Shown here: positions 52,187 to 62,315 of the stretch, piece after piece
How positions within the stretch are numbered: position 1 is the stretch's first letter
Layout of the letters: every line of letters starts with the position of its first letter
NCBI RefSeq assembly: GCF_030010625.1
Contig: NZ_JASCXN010000004.1
Coordinates: forward strand, 186,001-250,000
DNA length: 64,000 nucleotides
Source: Streptomyces sp. CC208A
GTDB lineage: Bacteria > Actinomycetota > Actinomycetes > Streptomycetales > Streptomycetaceae
Reading direction: 5' to 3'
Notes under the pieces: model-generated
Databases searched by the model: none
Told to the model about the DNA's origin: nothing
What the model saw: only the letters and a program-made list of their open reading frames with translations
Made by a program: the position numbers and the translations under genes

Positions 52187-52972
52187 ATGCTGCTCCAGGG
52201 GAAGACGGTCGTCGTGTCGGGCGTCGGGGCCGGGCTCGGCCACCGGGTCGCGGAGGCGGTGGTACGGGACGGCGGCAACGCGGTCCTCGGCGCCCGCACC
52301 GGGGCCAACCTCGTCAGGACGGCCGCCGCGATCGACCCGGCGGGCGGGCGCACCGCCCACCTCGCCACCGACATCACCGACGAGGCGCAGTGCCGGGCGC
52401 TGGCCGCGCTCGCCGTCGAACGGTTCGGCTCGATCGACGCGGTCGTGCACGTCGCCGCGTGGGACTCGTACTTCGGCGGGCTCGCGGACGCGGACTTCAC
52501 GACCTGGCTGGGGGTCCTCGACGTCAACCTGCTCGGCACCCTGCGGATGACGCGGGCCTGCCTGCCCGCCCTGCGGGCGGCGGGCGGCGGCTCGGTCGTC
52601 TTCGTCGGCACGCAGTCGTCCGTCGCCGCGCCGACGCAGGTGCGGCAGGCGGCGTACGCGGCGTCCAAAGGCGCGCTGACCTCCGCGATGTACTCGCTCG
52701 CGCGGGAGCTGGGACCCGACCGGATCCGGGTCAACACGGTGCTGCCGGGCTGGATGTGGGGCCCGCCGGTCGAGGCGTTCGTCCACGTCACGGCAGGGGC
52801 GGAGGGGGTGCCGGAGGAGGAGGTCCTCGGCCGTCTCGCCTCCCGCATGGCGCTGCCGGAGCTGGCGACGGACGCGGACGTGGCCGAAGCGGCCGTCTTC
52901 CTCGCCTCCCCCCGCGCCCGCGCCATCACCGGTCAGTCCCTCCTCGTCAACGCGGGCGAACTCATGCGCTGA
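52187..52972 (+). CDS. Short-chain dehydrogenase/reductase
   Basis: 261-aa classical SDR. VVSGVGAGLGHRVAE is the GxxxGxG cofactor motif; HVAAWDS replaces NNAG; the active site is the Ser in FVGTQSSVAAPTQ and AAYAASKGAL (Tyr-x3-Lys). The C-terminus has GQSLLVNAGELM. GGGAGG precedes the ATG closely. Divergent from the hypothetical gene across the palindrome. Substrate unknown. Confidence 0.88.
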   Translation: MLLQGKTVVVSGVGAGLGHRVAEAVVRDGGNAVLGARTGANLVRTAAAIDPAGGRTAHLATDITDEAQCRALAALAVERFGSIDAVVHVAAWDSYFGGLADADFTTWLGVLDVNLLGTLRMTRACLPALRAAGGGSVVFVGTQSSVAAPTQVRQAAYAASKGALTSAMYSLARELGPDRIRVNTVLPGWMWGPPVEAFVHVTAGAEGVPEEEVLGRLASRMALPELATDADVAEAAVFLASPRARAITGQSLLVNAGELMR

Positions 52973-53039
52973 CCCCGCGGGACGGCGCGCTCTCCCGGTG
53001 CGGACCGCGGGGGCGTCGTCCCGGCGGGGCACGGGCGCG

Positions 53040-54137
53040 TCAGGGGGTCGGGTAGCGGGTGTGCCAGGTGGGGGTGTGGAGGGCGGCGGACTGGGTCAGC
53101 TCCATCGCGAAGTCGTCCGCGAGTTCAAGGACCGTCCCCCGCCCCTCCATCCCCGCCACCCACGCCGGCGGCAGCGCCGTCTCCCCGTGCTGGGCGCCGA
53201 GCAGCGCGCCGGTGACGGCGGCGGTGACCGACGAGGGGCCGTCGTGGTTGGCGGCGAGCCGCAGCCCGTGGCGGACGTCCTCGCCGACGAGCGCGCAGTA
53301 GACGGCGGCCGCCAGCTGCCCCTCCGCGCGGTCCTCGTCCGCCCCGAGCGCCGTCACCCGGGCCGCGTCGGGGACCCCTTCGCGTACGGCTCCGAGGGCG
53401 CGGGTCAGCGCCTCCGTCACCGGTTCGTGGCCGGGGCGCGCGGCCAGCAGGCCCAGGGCCGTACCGGTCGCCGCCTCGACGGAGGCGCCGCGGGCGACGC
53501 CGTGGACGGTGACGGCGAGCGCGCCGGCGGCGAGGGTCGCGGCGGGGGCGCCGTGCGTCTGGGCGGCGCACTCGACGGCCAGCTGGCAGACGAGCTGCGG
53601 CTCCCAGCCGACGAGCAGGCCGAGGGGGGCGGACCGGGCGAGCGCGCCGGAGTCGCCGGCCTCGGGGTTCTTGGGCCGGTCCGGGGTGCCGAGCCGCTCG
53701 TCGCCGAGGCCGGTGAGGCAGGCTCGGGGCGGCCGGCGGCGCGCGTACAGCCACTCCTGGCGGCCGAGCCAGCCGTTGTCGCGGCGCCGCTCGTCGGGGC
53801 CCCAGTCGCGCTGGGTGGCCGCCCAGCGCAGATAGGCGCGGTGGATGTCGCTGGGCGGGTGCCAGACGCCCGCGTCGCGGTGGACGTGGGCGCGGATGAG
53901 GCCGTCGACGGTGAAGAGGCCCATCTGGGTGGCGGCGGTGACGGTCAGGACGCCGTCCGGGGGTTCCGCGAGGCCCGCCTCGCCGTGCGCCGTACGGAGC
54001 TCCGCGAGCGTCCGCCCGTGCGCGCCCGCGCCGAACGCGTCGCCGACGGCGGCGCCGAGCAGGCAGCCGCGGACGCGGGAGCGGAAGTCCTGCTGTTCGG
54101 TGCGGCCCCACACGGCCGCGGCAGTGGTGGCGGTCAC
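53040..54137 (-). CDS. ADP-ribosylglycohydrolase-fold protein with altered metal site
   Basis: 365 aa. FRSRVRGCLLGAAVGDAFGAG is the conserved ARH start, but the SDDT metal motif is replaced by VTAATQM and the C-terminal GxDTDT by ANHDGPSS. Most metal ligands are thus missing and hydrolase activity is doubtful; it may be a binding protein or use a different site. GTG 54137 is chosen for GGGAGG 6 nt upstream. Unrelated in context to the island glycohydrolase. Confidence 0.8.
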   Translation of the reverse strand: MTATTAAAVWGRTEQQDFRSRVRGCLLGAAVGDAFGAGAHGRTLAELRTAHGEAGLAEPPDGVLTVTAATQMGLFTVDGLIRAHVHRDAGVWHPPSDIHRAYLRWAATQRDWGPDERRRDNGWLGRQEWLYARRRPPRACLTGLGDERLGTPDRPKNPEAGDSGALARSAPLGLLVGWEPQLVCQLAVECAAQTHGAPAATLAAGALAVTVHGVARGASVEAATGTALGLLAARPGHEPVTEALTRALGAVREGVPDAARVTALGADEDRAEGQLAAAVYCALVGEDVRHGLRLAANHDGPSSVTAAVTGALLGAQHGETALPPAWVAGMEGRGTVLELADDFAMELTQSAALHTPTWHTRYPTP

Positions 54138-54279
54138 GACGTGCCTCCCCCGTCCGAGGTCCCGTTCACCGGTCTCCGCAGCACTGTAATCGACCGGATG
54201 TGCCCGTTCGGGGGTGGGAACGTTATGTGATCGGACGCCCTTCAGGCCGCTTTTGACCACACTTCGTCTGCGATATCAC

Positions 54280-56901
54280 TCAGCTCTCGATCACCGGCAG
54301 CAGCTCCGGCAGGTGCCCGTCGGAGGCCCGCGCCGCCGCCTGCCGCTCCGCCGGGACCTCCCCGTAGAGGGTGGTGCGGGGGCGGGAGGGGCGGCCGGCC
54401 GCCTCCGCGATGGCCTCCAGGTCGCGGATGGAGCGGTACGAGCCGTAGCTCGACCCGGCCATCCGGGAGATGGTCTCCTCCATCAGCGTCCCGCCGAGGT
54501 CGTTCGCGCCCGAGCGCAGCATCTCCGCCGCGCCCTCCGCGCCCAGTTTCACCCAACTCGTCTGGATGTTGGGGATGTGCGGGTGGAGGAGGAGGCGGGC
54601 CATCGCCGTCACCGCGCGGTTGTCGCGGACCGTCGGACCGGGGCGGGCGATGCCGGCGAGGTAGACGGGCGCGTTGGTGTGGATGAAGGGCAGGGTCACG
54701 AACTCCGTGAAGCCGCCGGTCCGCTGCTGGACGGAGGCCAGGGTGCGGAGGTGGCCGAGCCAGTGCCGGGGCTGGTCGACGTGCCCGTACATCATGGTCG
54801 ACGACGACCGGATGCCCAGCTCGTGCGCGGTGGTGATCACCTCGATCCAGGTGGCGGTGGGCAGTTTGCCCTTCGTCAGCACCCAGCGGACCTCGTCGTC
54901 GAGGATCTCGGCGGCCGTGCCGGGGATCGAGTCGAGCCCGGCCTCCTTCGCCGCCGTCAGCCACTCGCGGATCGAGAGCCCGGTGCGGGACGCCCCGTTG
55001 ACGACCTCCATCGGGGAGAAGGCGTGCACGTGCATCCCCGGCACGCGTTCCTTCACGGCCCGGGCGATGTCGAAGTAGGCGGTGCCGGGCAGGTCGGGGT
55101 GGATGCCGCCCTGCATGCACACCTCGACGGCGCCGACGTCCCACGCCTGCCGCGCGCGGTCGGCGACCTGGTCGAGGGAGAGGGTGTACGCGTCGGCGTC
55201 GGTCCGCCGCTGGGCGAAGGCGCAGAAGCGGCAGCCGGTGTAGCAGACGTTGGTGAAGTTGATGTTCCTGGTGACGATGTACGTCACCTCGTCGCCGGAG
55301 ACCGACTTCCGCACGTCGTCGGCGACCGCGCACAGCGCGTCGAGCGCCGGCCCGTCGGCGTGGAGCAGCGCCAGGGCCTGCGGGTCGGTGAGCCGCGTCG
55401 GGTCGTCGGCGGCGACGGCCAGCGCCTCCCGCACGTCGGCGTCGATCCGCTCGGGGTCGATCCGCTCGGGGGCCATGCCGGGTGCGGCGGCCTCCTTGAG
55501 GGCCTCCCAGTCGCCGTACACCTCGTCGAAGTCGGCGCGCCGGTCGCCGGTACGGCCCTCGGTGTCGATGGTCGCGTGCAGATCGGTGCGCCCGGCGGCC
55601 GTGAACGCCTCGTCGGGCTCCTGCCACGGCAGCCCGCGCACCACGGCGTCCGGGTCGGCGAGCCCCGTCTCCGGATCGGCCAGCGCCCGCACGTGCGGCA
55701 CGACCCGCGGATCCAGCCACGGCTCGCCGCGCCGCACGAACTCCGGGTACACACACAGCCGTTCGCGCAGCTCGAACCCGGCGGCGGCGGACCGCGCGGC
55801 GAGCTCGTCGATCCGGGGCCAGGGCCGCTCGGGGTTGACGTGGTCGATGGTCAGCGGGGAGACCCCGCCCCAGTCGTCGATGCCGGCCGCGATCAGCCGC
55901 TCGTACTCGGCGTCCACCAGGTTCGGCGGCGCCTGGAGGCAGGCGGACGGCCCCATGACGAGCCGGGCGACGGCCACGGCCGCGACCAGGTCGTCGAGTT
56001 CGGCGTCGGGCATCGACCGCATGGCCGTGTCCGGCTTGGCCCGGAAGTTCTGGATGATCAGTTCCTGGATGCCGTGGTAGGCCCGCGCGACGCGCCGCAG
56101 CGCGAACAGCGACTCGGCCCGCTCCTCGTATGTCTCCCCGATGCCGAGGAGCAGCCCCGAGGTGAACGGCACGGACGACCGCCCGGCGTCCTCCAACACC
56201 CGTAGCCGCACGGCCGGTTCCTTGTCAGGGGAACCGTAGTGCGGGCCGCCGGGCTCCGACCACAGCCGGGTCGCGGTCGTCTCCAGCATCATCCCCATCG
56301 ACGGCGCCACCGGCTTCAGCCGCTGGAAGTCCGTCCACGACAGCACGCCCGGGTTGAGGTGCGGCAGCAGCCCGGTCTCCTCCAGGATCCGCACCGACAT
56401 CGCCCGCACGTACGCGAGGGTGTCGTCGTACCCGTGCGCGTCCAGCCACTCCCGCGCCTCGGGCCACCGCTCCTCCGGCTTGTCGCCGAGGGTGATCAGC
56501 GCTTCCTTGCACCCGAGTTCGGCCCCGCGCCGGGCGATGTCCAGGACCTCGTCCGGCGACAGGAACATCCCGTGCCCCTCGCGCCGCAGCCTGCCCGGCA
56601 CGGTGACGAAGGTGCAGTAGTGGCACTTGTCCCGGCAGAGCCGCGTGAGCGGTAGGAACACGCTCTTCGAGTACGTGATCACCCCGGGCCGTCCGGCGGC
56701 CTCAAGTCCCGCGTCCCGCACCCGCCCGGCGACCGCCACCAGCGCGTCCAGATCCTCGCCACGCGCCCGCAGCAGCACCGCCGCCTCACCGACGTCGAGC
56801 GCGACCCCGTCCCGCGCCCGCTTCAGCGCCCGGCGCATCGCGTTCCTGGTCGGGGGCGCGGTCTGCGAGGCGCTCCGCTGCTCAGCCTGGTGGTCCGTCA
56901 T
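54280..56901 (-). CDS. fbiC: FO synthase (CofG-CofH fusion)
   Basis: 873 aa, two radical SAM domains. The N-terminal CofG half has [10 protein letters not shown] (C-x3-C-x2-C), the C-terminal CofH half [10 protein letters not shown]. Together they make 7,8-didemethyl-8-hydroxy-5-deazariboflavin (FO) from tyrosine and the diaminouracil ribityl precursor, the chromophore of F420. The fused form is normal in actinomycetes. ATG 56901 is chosen; a longer frame upstream is not supported. An F420-type LLM oxidoreductase lies directly upstream on the same strand. Confidence 0.95.
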   Translation of the reverse strand: MTDHQAEQRSASQTAPPTRNAMRRALKRARDGVALDVGEAAVLLRARGEDLDALVAVAGRVRDAGLEAAGRPGVITYSKSVFLPLTRLCRDKCHYCTFVTVPGRLRREGHGMFLSPDEVLDIARRGAELGCKEALITLGDKPEERWPEAREWLDAHGYDDTLAYVRAMSVRILEETGLLPHLNPGVLSWTDFQRLKPVAPSMGMMLETTATRLWSEPGGPHYGSPDKEPAVRLRVLEDAGRSSVPFTSGLLLGIGETYEERAESLFALRRVARAYHGIQELIIQNFRAKPDTAMRSMPDAELDDLVAAVAVARLVMGPSACLQAPPNLVDAEYERLIAAGIDDWGGVSPLTIDHVNPERPWPRIDELAARSAAAGFELRERLCVYPEFVRRGEPWLDPRVVPHVRALADPETGLADPDAVVRGLPWQEPDEAFTAAGRTDLHATIDTEGRTGDRRADFDEVYGDWEALKEAAAPGMAPERIDPERIDADVREALAVAADDPTRLTDPQALALLHADGPALDALCAVADDVRKSVSGDEVTYIVTRNINFTNVCYTGCRFCAFAQRRTDADAYTLSLDQVADRARQAWDVGAVEVCMQGGIHPDLPGTAYFDIARAVKERVPGMHVHAFSPMEVVNGASRTGLSIREWLTAAKEAGLDSIPGTAAEILDDEVRWVLTKGKLPTATWIEVITTAHELGIRSSSTMMYGHVDQPRHWLGHLRTLASVQQRTGGFTEFVTLPFIHTNAPVYLAGIARPGPTVRDNRAVTAMARLLLHPHIPNIQTSWVKLGAEGAAEMLRSGANDLGGTLMEETISRMAGSSYGSYRSIRDLEAIAEAAGRPSRPRTTLYGEVPAERQAAARASDGHLPELLPVIES

Positions 56902-56987
56902 GCACCGAGCATACGAGCGCCGCCCGCGCCCGGACGAGGTCCCCGCAGGTTGACCGGCGTCCACAGGGGCGGGGCGGCCCACGACGG

Positions 56988-57821
56988 TCAGGGCAGATGG
57001 ACGGCGTACGCGTCAAGGACCCGCAGCACCTCGTCCGCCCCGGCGGGCGGAAGCTGAAGAACGACCTCCTCGCAGCCGAGTTCCGCGTAGTGGGCGAGCT
57101 TGCCGGGGTTCGGGAGGACCGCGTACGGGACGACCTGGAGGGCCTTCGGGTCGCGCCCCGCCTCCTCCCAGGCCCGCCGCAGCACCGGCAGGTTCTCCGT
57201 CAGACCGCGCCCGCCGATCGGCAGCCAGCCGTCGGCCTGCTCGGCGACCGCCGCGAACAGCTTCGGCCCGGCCGCCCCGCCGAGCAGGACCCGCGGCGCC
57301 CCGCCGACGGGCTTCGGCCACGCCTCGGAGGCCCGTACGGAGTGCCCGAAGGCCCCCTCGTACGCCGTCGGCTCCGGCGCCCACAGCGCCCGCATCAGCG
57401 CGAGCCGGTCGCGCACGAGCTCCCGGCGGCTGCCCCAGGCGACCCCGTGGTCGGCGGCCTCCTCCCGGTTCCACCCGTACCCCAGACCGAGGGTGAACCG
57501 GCCGCCGGAGAGGTGGTCGAGCGTCGCGATCCGCTTGGCGAGCGCGATCGGATCGTGCTGCGCGAGCAGCGTGACGCCGGTGCCGAGCCCGAGCCGCTCG
57601 GTGACGGCCGCCGCCTGCCCGAGGGCGACGAAGGGGTCCAGGGTCCGCCCGTACTCCCGGGCGATCGGCCCGCCCGCCGGGTGCTCGGTGTCGGGAGAGA
57701 GGGGAATGTGGGTGTGCTCGGGCAGATACAGCCCGGCGAAGCCCCGCGCCTCCAGCTCGCGCGCGAGCCGCACGGGGGTGATGGTCTCGTCGGTCAGGAA
57801 GATCGTGGTCGAGATCCGCAT
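56988..57821 (-). CDS. LLM class F420-dependent oxidoreductase
   Basis: 277-aa TIM-barrel of the luciferase-like/F420 family. Blocks include [66 protein letters not shown] and [27 protein letters not shown]. Next to fbiC, so F420 rather than FMN is the likely cofactor. Substrate unknown. Confidence 0.88.
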   Translation of the reverse strand: MRISTTIFLTDETITPVRLARELEARGFAGLYLPEHTHIPLSPDTEHPAGGPIAREYGRTLDPFVALGQAAAVTERLGLGTGVTLLAQHDPIALAKRIATLDHLSGGRFTLGLGYGWNREEAADHGVAWGSRRELVRDRLALMRALWAPEPTAYEGAFGHSVRASEAWPKPVGGAPRVLLGGAAGPKLFAAVAEQADGWLPIGGRGLTENLPVLRRAWEEAGRDPKALQVVPYAVLPNPGKLAHYAELGCEEVVLQLPPAGADEVLRVLDAYAVHLP

Positions 57822-57885
57822 GAGGGCACGGTAGGGGCTGGGGCCCCGGATGCCGAGAGGCACGACACCGGCCGGCGGCCCGGCC

Positions 57886-58539
57886 TCACCGATACGTGTC
57901 GAGGTCCCGCGCCGGATCCACCGCCCGCCGCTCCGCCGCCAGGGCACCGTACCCGCCGCGCTCCCACACCTTCTCGCGGAAGCGCTGGAGGGTCAGCGGG
58001 GCCCGGACCTCGCCGGGGACACCCACGAAATGGACCGTGCCGCAGCGGTGGCAGTACCAGCCGTGGGACCACAGCTCCTCGGCCCGCGCCCGGTCCCGGA
58101 TCAGACGGGCGAAGGCGGCCCTGCGCCGGTACACGACGGCGAACACGAGGACGGCGACGGCCAGCGCGACCGCCGAGATCCACCCCAGGAACCCGTAGTC
58201 CGTCGAAAGCCCGGGCATCTCCCCCGTCACCTCGTACCACCCGTACGCCACGGGCTCGTCCCGGAACCAGTCCCCGGCGAAGACCCCGCCGAGGAAGGCG
58301 CCGACGGAGACGGCCGCGGCGAGGAGGCCGAGGCAGCCGAGCGCGTACGTCGGCTTCGGCGGCACCGGCGCGAGCGCGTCGGCGAGCCCCGTGGTGACCG
58401 TCCGCGTCACGGTCCGCATGTGGCCGTTCTGGTTCCGCTCGCGGCTGGTCACGGCGTCCCGGCCCGCGACGTACACGGCGGGCACGGCCTGCACGAAGTC
58501 GTCGCGCCCGCAGCCCGGGCAGGTGTGCGGCGTGTTCAT
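57886..58539 (-). CDS. Membrane protein with zinc-ribbon-like Cys motifs
   Basis: 217 aa. N-terminal CPGC, two hydrophobic helices (about 66-88 and 117-137), then a C-terminal cytoplasmic CHRCG that could complete a treble-clef or ribbon with the N-terminal pair. GGGGGGAA precedes the ATG. No known function; divergent from a GNAT gene. Confidence 0.75.
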   Translation of the reverse strand: MNTPHTCPGCGRDDFVQAVPAVYVAGRDAVTSRERNQNGHMRTVTRTVTTGLADALAPVPPKPTYALGCLGLLAAAVSVGAFLGGVFAGDWFRDEPVAYGWYEVTGEMPGLSTDYGFLGWISAVALAVAVLVFAVVYRRRAAFARLIRDRARAEELWSHGWYCHRCGTVHFVGVPGEVRAPLTLQRFREKVWERGGYGALAAERRAVDPARDLDTYR

Positions 58540-58632
58540 CGTCGTTCCCCCCTGTCGGTAAGGGTGACAGGATCGCACCGCCATCGGTTCCCGGCCGGAA
58601 TCCGGCTGCGCCGCCCCCACCCCGCCCCTACG

Positions 58633-59388
58633 GTGGCCCGCGTGCTGAAGCGAATCGAGACGTACTACGACACCGTCCCCCGCTCCTCCGCCCGCGCGGA
58701 GGAGTTCGGGCCCCTGACCCTGTTCGTCCGGGAGGGGGCCGACGGGTGGCCGTTCTACGCGCGGCCCGCGCTCGGGCACGGCGGCGGGGCGACCGTGGAG
58801 GACGTGGAGCGGGTACGGACCCGGCAGCGGGAGCTGGGGATGCCGGAGGCGTTCGAGTGGGTGGCGGAGACGACACCCGGCCTGCGCGCCGCGGTGGAGG
58901 CGAGCGGGCTCGTGGTCCACGAGCATCCGCTGATGGTCCTGTCGACCGCCCCGCGCCCCGCCCCGGCCCCCGCAGGCGCCCTCGTACGCACCCTGGACGC
59001 CACCGACCCTCGCCTCGCGGACGCCGTGGCGGCCCCGTACGCGGCCTTCGGCGCCACCCCGACCCCGGCGGACACCGCCCGCGTCGCCGCCCGGATCACC
59101 GCCGGCCTCACCGTCCTGGCGGCAGCCTTCGACACGGAGACCGGCGAGGCCCTGGCAGGCGGCCAGGTCCAGCCGGTCGGAGACGTGGCGGAGGTCGTAG
59201 GCGTGGGCACCCGCCCGGGGGCACGCCGCCGGGGCCTGGGCCTCGCGGTGACCGCCACGCTGGTCGCAGAGGCCAGGGCGCTCGGCGTCGACCTCGTCTT
59301 CCTCACGGCCTCGGACGCGACCGTGGAACGCCTCTACGCCCGCCTCGGCTTCCGCACCGTCGCGACCGCCCTCATCGCGGAGCCGTAA
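58633..59388 (+). CDS. GNAT family N-acetyltransferase
   Basis: 251 aa. The C-terminal GNAT core contains VAEVVGVGTRPGARRRGLGLAVTATLVAEARALG (R/Q-x-x-G-x-G/A CoA loop) and VERLYARLGFRTVATAL. The N-terminal half is a divergent second GNAT-like domain. GTG 58633 or 58642. Acceptor unknown. Confidence 0.82.
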   Translation: MARVLKRIETYYDTVPRSSARAEEFGPLTLFVREGADGWPFYARPALGHGGGATVEDVERVRTRQRELGMPEAFEWVAETTPGLRAAVEASGLVVHEHPLMVLSTAPRPAPAPAGALVRTLDATDPRLADAVAAPYAAFGATPTPADTARVAARITAGLTVLAAAFDTETGEALAGGQVQPVGDVAEVVGVGTRPGARRRGLGLAVTATLVAEARALGVDLVFLTASDATVERLYARLGFRTVATALIAEP

Positions 59389-59418
59389 CCGGTCGCGCGG
59401 GGCCGCGTTGGGACGGGC

Positions 59419-59634
59419 ATGAAGAAGATCCTCACCGCAGCCGCCCTGACCGCCTTCGCCGCCACCGGCGGCCTCGCCTCCGCCGGAACCGCGGCGGCCG
59501 ACACGGGCGGGCTGAACCTCCCATCGGTCGTCCCGCTCAGCGGCGTCCTGAACCCGAAGCCCCTGCCGCCCGCTGCCGCCGACATGCCCGCCACCAACCA
59601 GGCCGTGGAGAATCTGCTGCCCGGCCGACACTGA
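59419..59634 (+). CDS. Small secreted protein
   Basis: 71 aa: Sec signal peptide MKKILTAAALTAFAATGGLASAGTAAA, with cleavage near AAA-DTG, leaving about 44 residues rich in Pro, Leu and Ala and without Cys. It differs from chaplins (no chaplin domain). Function unknown. Followed by a strong terminator. Confidence 0.72.
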   Translation: MKKILTAAALTAFAATGGLASAGTAAADTGGLNLPSVVPLSGVLNPKPLPPAAADMPATNQAVENLLPGRH

Positions 59635-59660
59635 CACGTCGTACTTCGTCGAACCTTCCC

Positions 59661-59698
59661 CGCCTCCTGCGGCCCCCCTCCCTGGTCCGCAGGAGGCG
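59661..59698 (+). terminator. Terminator after the small secreted protein
   Basis: CGCCTCCTGCGG (59661-59672) and CCGCAGGAGGCG (59687-59698) form a 12-bp stem, followed by the T-rich TTCTGGTTCT. Confidence 0.9.
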
Positions 59699-59718
59699 TT
59701 CTGGTTCTGAAGGGGAGG

Positions 59719-59894
59719 TCAGCGCAGTTCGCGTGTCATGCAGGCGAAGACGGGGGAGCCGGCGAACGGCTGCTGTCCGCCGATCGTCCGGTAGCCCCAC
59801 GCCTCGTACACGGCCTGGACGGCGCCGTTGCCGTTGACGGGGTTGCCCACGAGGGTGACGCGGGACTTGCCGACGCCCGAGCCGAGGAACCCGC
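59719..59894 (-). pseudogene. Truncated GNAT acetyltransferase (C-terminal fragment)
   Basis: From about 59894 to the TGA at 59719-59721 the minus strand encodes LVGNPVNGNGAVQAVYEAWGYRTIGGQQPFAGSPVFACMTREL, the C-terminal GNAT beta-hairpin and Y-x-x-x-G-(F/Y) region. The N-terminal acetyl-CoA domain is absent; upstream the frame becomes Gln/Arg-rich and non-homologous. Confidence 0.68.
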
Positions 59895-60004
59895 CCAGGT
59901 CGGCTGAGCTCGCCTGCTGCCGATCTTGACGTGGCTGACGAGCATGGCGTCAGATGCGGTGAGAAGTCGGCATCGAGAAGCGGCACCGCCGCAGGGGGTT
60001 CGGC

Positions 60005-60457
60005 GTGTTCATCGCGGACGAGGACGTTTTCGATCCTGAGGAGATGCTGACCCTCTACGGCTCGGTCGGCTGGGAAGGCTACACCTCCGATGTCGACAAG
60101 CTCTGCCGCGGCCTGCGGAACTCTCACCTCGTCATCACCGCACGAGACGGTTCAGGAACGCTCCTCGGGCTGGCCCGAACCGTCTCCGACGACGAACACA
60201 TCTGCTACGTCCAGGACGTCGTGGTCGACCCTGCGCATCGCCGACAGGGCGTCGGCCGGGCCCTGGTCGAACACCTGATACGACGTTACTCGCACTGCCG
60301 CTTCTTCCTCCTGTCCACGGACCACGAGTCATCACCGGAAGGCAAGCGCAACCACGCGTTCTACCGGAGCCTCGGCTTCTTGTCCTACGAGGAGAAGCAG
60401 ATGGCGGGCTTCGGACTGCCCAGGAACCGTCCCGACCTACGTGACACGGCGCCGTAG
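60005..60457 (+). CDS. GNAT family N-acetyltransferase
   Basis: 150 aa, complete. CoA-binding segment VQDVVVDPAHRRQGVGRALVEHLI, followed by FLLSTDHE and HAFYRSLGFLSYEEKQM. GTG 60005. It stands beside the truncated GNAT fragment on the opposite strand but is a different subfamily. Codon use is less GC3-biased than that of its neighbours. Confidence 0.85.
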   Translation: MFIADEDVFDPEEMLTLYGSVGWEGYTSDVDKLCRGLRNSHLVITARDGSGTLLGLARTVSDDEHICYVQDVVVDPAHRRQGVGRALVEHLIRRYSHCRFFLLSTDHESSPEGKRNHAFYRSLGFLSYEEKQMAGFGLPRNRPDLRDTAP

Positions 60458-60749
60458 AGACTCGTCTCCCCCAGCCATGGGCGCGAGGACCTGCTCATCC
60501 TGGAAGCGCGCCGATACGCTCGCGGAGGTCCCGCGTTCTCTGCCCGAGAGCCACCGGGTGGGCGTACGCGTCGGGGACAGCGTCAGGGTGGAGGGCCGGC
60601 ACCTTCCCATGTGGATCCAGAACGCGGAAAGCCTCACCGGACCGAGACGGCGACCGGCGGAGCCGGAAGGCCGGAAAGGACGAAGGCGACGGATCCCCCC
60701 ACGGGCCCGCCGCCTTCGCGTTTCTGGCTGACTCAGGTGTCTGTGCGGC
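60458..60749. other. Intergenic region with a weak terminator hairpin
   Basis: This 292-bp interval has no gene I can support. CGAAGGCG (60681-60688) and CGCCTTCG (60711-60718) form an 8-bp stem with a long loop, a possible terminator for the permease gene that ends at 60750. Confidence 0.45.
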
Positions 60750-62315
60750 TCAGTCGGCGACCACCAGCGCCGGCGTCTCCTTCGTCAGGACCTCGCCCCG
60801 GAAGAAGGCGGGGCTGCGGCGCTGCATGACCAGCATGAGGACCGCGCCGAGGAGGAGGAGGCCGACTCCGATGACGAAGACGGAGCCGACGCCCAGGACC
60901 GAGGAGCCGGAGCCGTAGGCCGGGTCCCACATGTCGTAGAGGGTCTTGCCGAAGACGGCGGTCAGCATCAGGCCGCCGATGCCGGGGAGGACGCCCTTGA
61001 CCATCAGGTTCGAGAAGGAGGCGGTCAGCTCCTTGCGGAAGAACCAGACGCAGGCGAAGGCGGTGATCGAGTAGTAGAAGCAGATCATCAGGCCGAGCGC
61101 GTAGATCGTGTCGACCAGGACGTTCTCGCTGACCAGGCTCATCACCGCGTAGAAGACGCCCGTCGCGACGCCTGCCACCACCGTGGCGCGGCCCGGGGTC
61201 TTGAAGCGGGGGTGGACCTTCGCGAAGGCCGGGGGGAAGGCTTCGTAGGTGCTCATCGCGAGGGCGGTGCGGGCGACCGGGATGAAGGTGGTCTGGAGGC
61301 TGGCCGCCGCCGAGGCGAGGACCGCGACGAAGAGGAGGATGCCGAGGCCGGAGCCCATGATCGGGCCGGCGAGGACGGCGAAGACGTTGTCGGCGGTGTC
61401 CGGGTTGCCGAGGCCGGTGCCGGTCTCGCCGATGCCCGCGTACATCTGTACGGCGATGGCGACGACCAGGTACGAGGCGACGATGACGACCATCGCGAGG
61501 AGGGCGGAGCGGCCGGGGGTGCGGGCGCTGCCGGTGCTCTCCTCGTTGATGGAGAGGCAGGCGTCCCAGCCCCAGTAGATGAAGATCGAGAGGGAGAGAC
61601 CGGCGGTGAAGGCGGAGAAGGACTCGACGCCGAAGGGGTTCAGCCAGCTGAAGGAGAAGTCGAGCGAGCCGGCGACCTGGTCGGCCTTGCTGATGGCCAT
61701 GAAGGCGAAGATCGCGATCACTGCGAGCTGGAGGCCCACCAGGGCGTACTGGACCCACTTGGTGGCCGTGATGCCGCGGTAGCTGATCGCGGTGGCGGCG
61801 GCGATGAAGACCAGGGTGGTGGCGATGTGGACGGCCTTGTTGCCGTCGAGGGCGGCGACCGAGTCGCTGCCGGTGATCTCTCCGGCGGTGAGCCAGAAGA
61901 AGGAGGTCGCCACGCCGGCGAGGTTGGAGAGGACGACGACGGTGGCGATCAGCAGGCCCCAGCCGCACATCCAGCCGATCTTGGGGCCGAAGGCCTTCAC
62001 CGTCCAGGTGAAGGAGGTGCCGCAGTCGGGCAGGGCCCGGTTCAGCTCGCGGTATGCGAATGCGACGAGGAGCATCGGCAGGAAGCCCATGAGGAAGATC
62101 GCGGGCATCTGGAGTCCGACCTCGCCGACCGTGGGGCCGAGCGTGGAGGTCAGACAGTAGACGGGGGCGACGGTCGAGACGCCGATGACGGCGCCGCCCA
62201 TCAGGCCGACGGAGTTCCCGCCCAGTCCCTTGTCGCGAACACCCTGGGCGTCGCCGGGCGCGTTGACGCCCCTTACCGTGTCTCCGGCCTGGGGCCGTGC
62301 TTCCACCTGAGTCAT
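60750..62315 (-). CDS. APC family amino acid / polyamine permease
   Basis: 521 aa with about 12 TM helices. The first helices read GLMGGAVIGVSTVAPVYCLTSTLG and the TM6 region [43 protein letters not shown] matches APC transporters. ATG 62315 lacks a clear ribosome-binding site; a longer open frame upstream is not credible. It lies downstream of an aldehyde dehydrogenase gene on the same strand with a 293-bp gap; together they suggest uptake and oxidation of an amine or GABA-like compound, an inference only. Confidence 0.87.
   Translation of the reverse strand: MTQVEARPQAGDTVRGVNAPGDAQGVRDKGLGGNSVGLMGGAVIGVSTVAPVYCLTSTLGPTVGEVGLQMPAIFLMGFLPMLLVAFAYRELNRALPDCGTSFTWTVKAFGPKIGWMCGWGLLIATVVVLSNLAGVATSFFWLTAGEITGSDSVAALDGNKAVHIATTLVFIAAATAISYRGITATKWVQYALVGLQLAVIAIFAFMAISKADQVAGSLDFSFSWLNPFGVESFSAFTAGLSLSIFIYWGWDACLSINEESTGSARTPGRSALLAMVVIVASYLVVAIAVQMYAGIGETGTGLGNPDTADNVFAVLAGPIMGSGLGILLFVAVLASAAASLQTTFIPVARTALAMSTYEAFPPAFAKVHPRFKTPGRATVVAGVATGVFYAVMSLVSENVLVDTIYALGLMICFYYSITAFACVWFFRKELTASFSNLMVKGVLPGIGGLMLTAVFGKTLYDMWDPAYGSGSSVLGVGSVFVIGVGLLLLGAVLMLVMQRRSPAFFRGEVLTKETPALVVAD

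Noticed and set aside
60441..60731. A 96-aa ORF after the GNAT gene
   Set aside because: Arg/Pro-rich, overlaps the GNAT stop and the terminator-like hairpin, no ribosome-binding site or domain.
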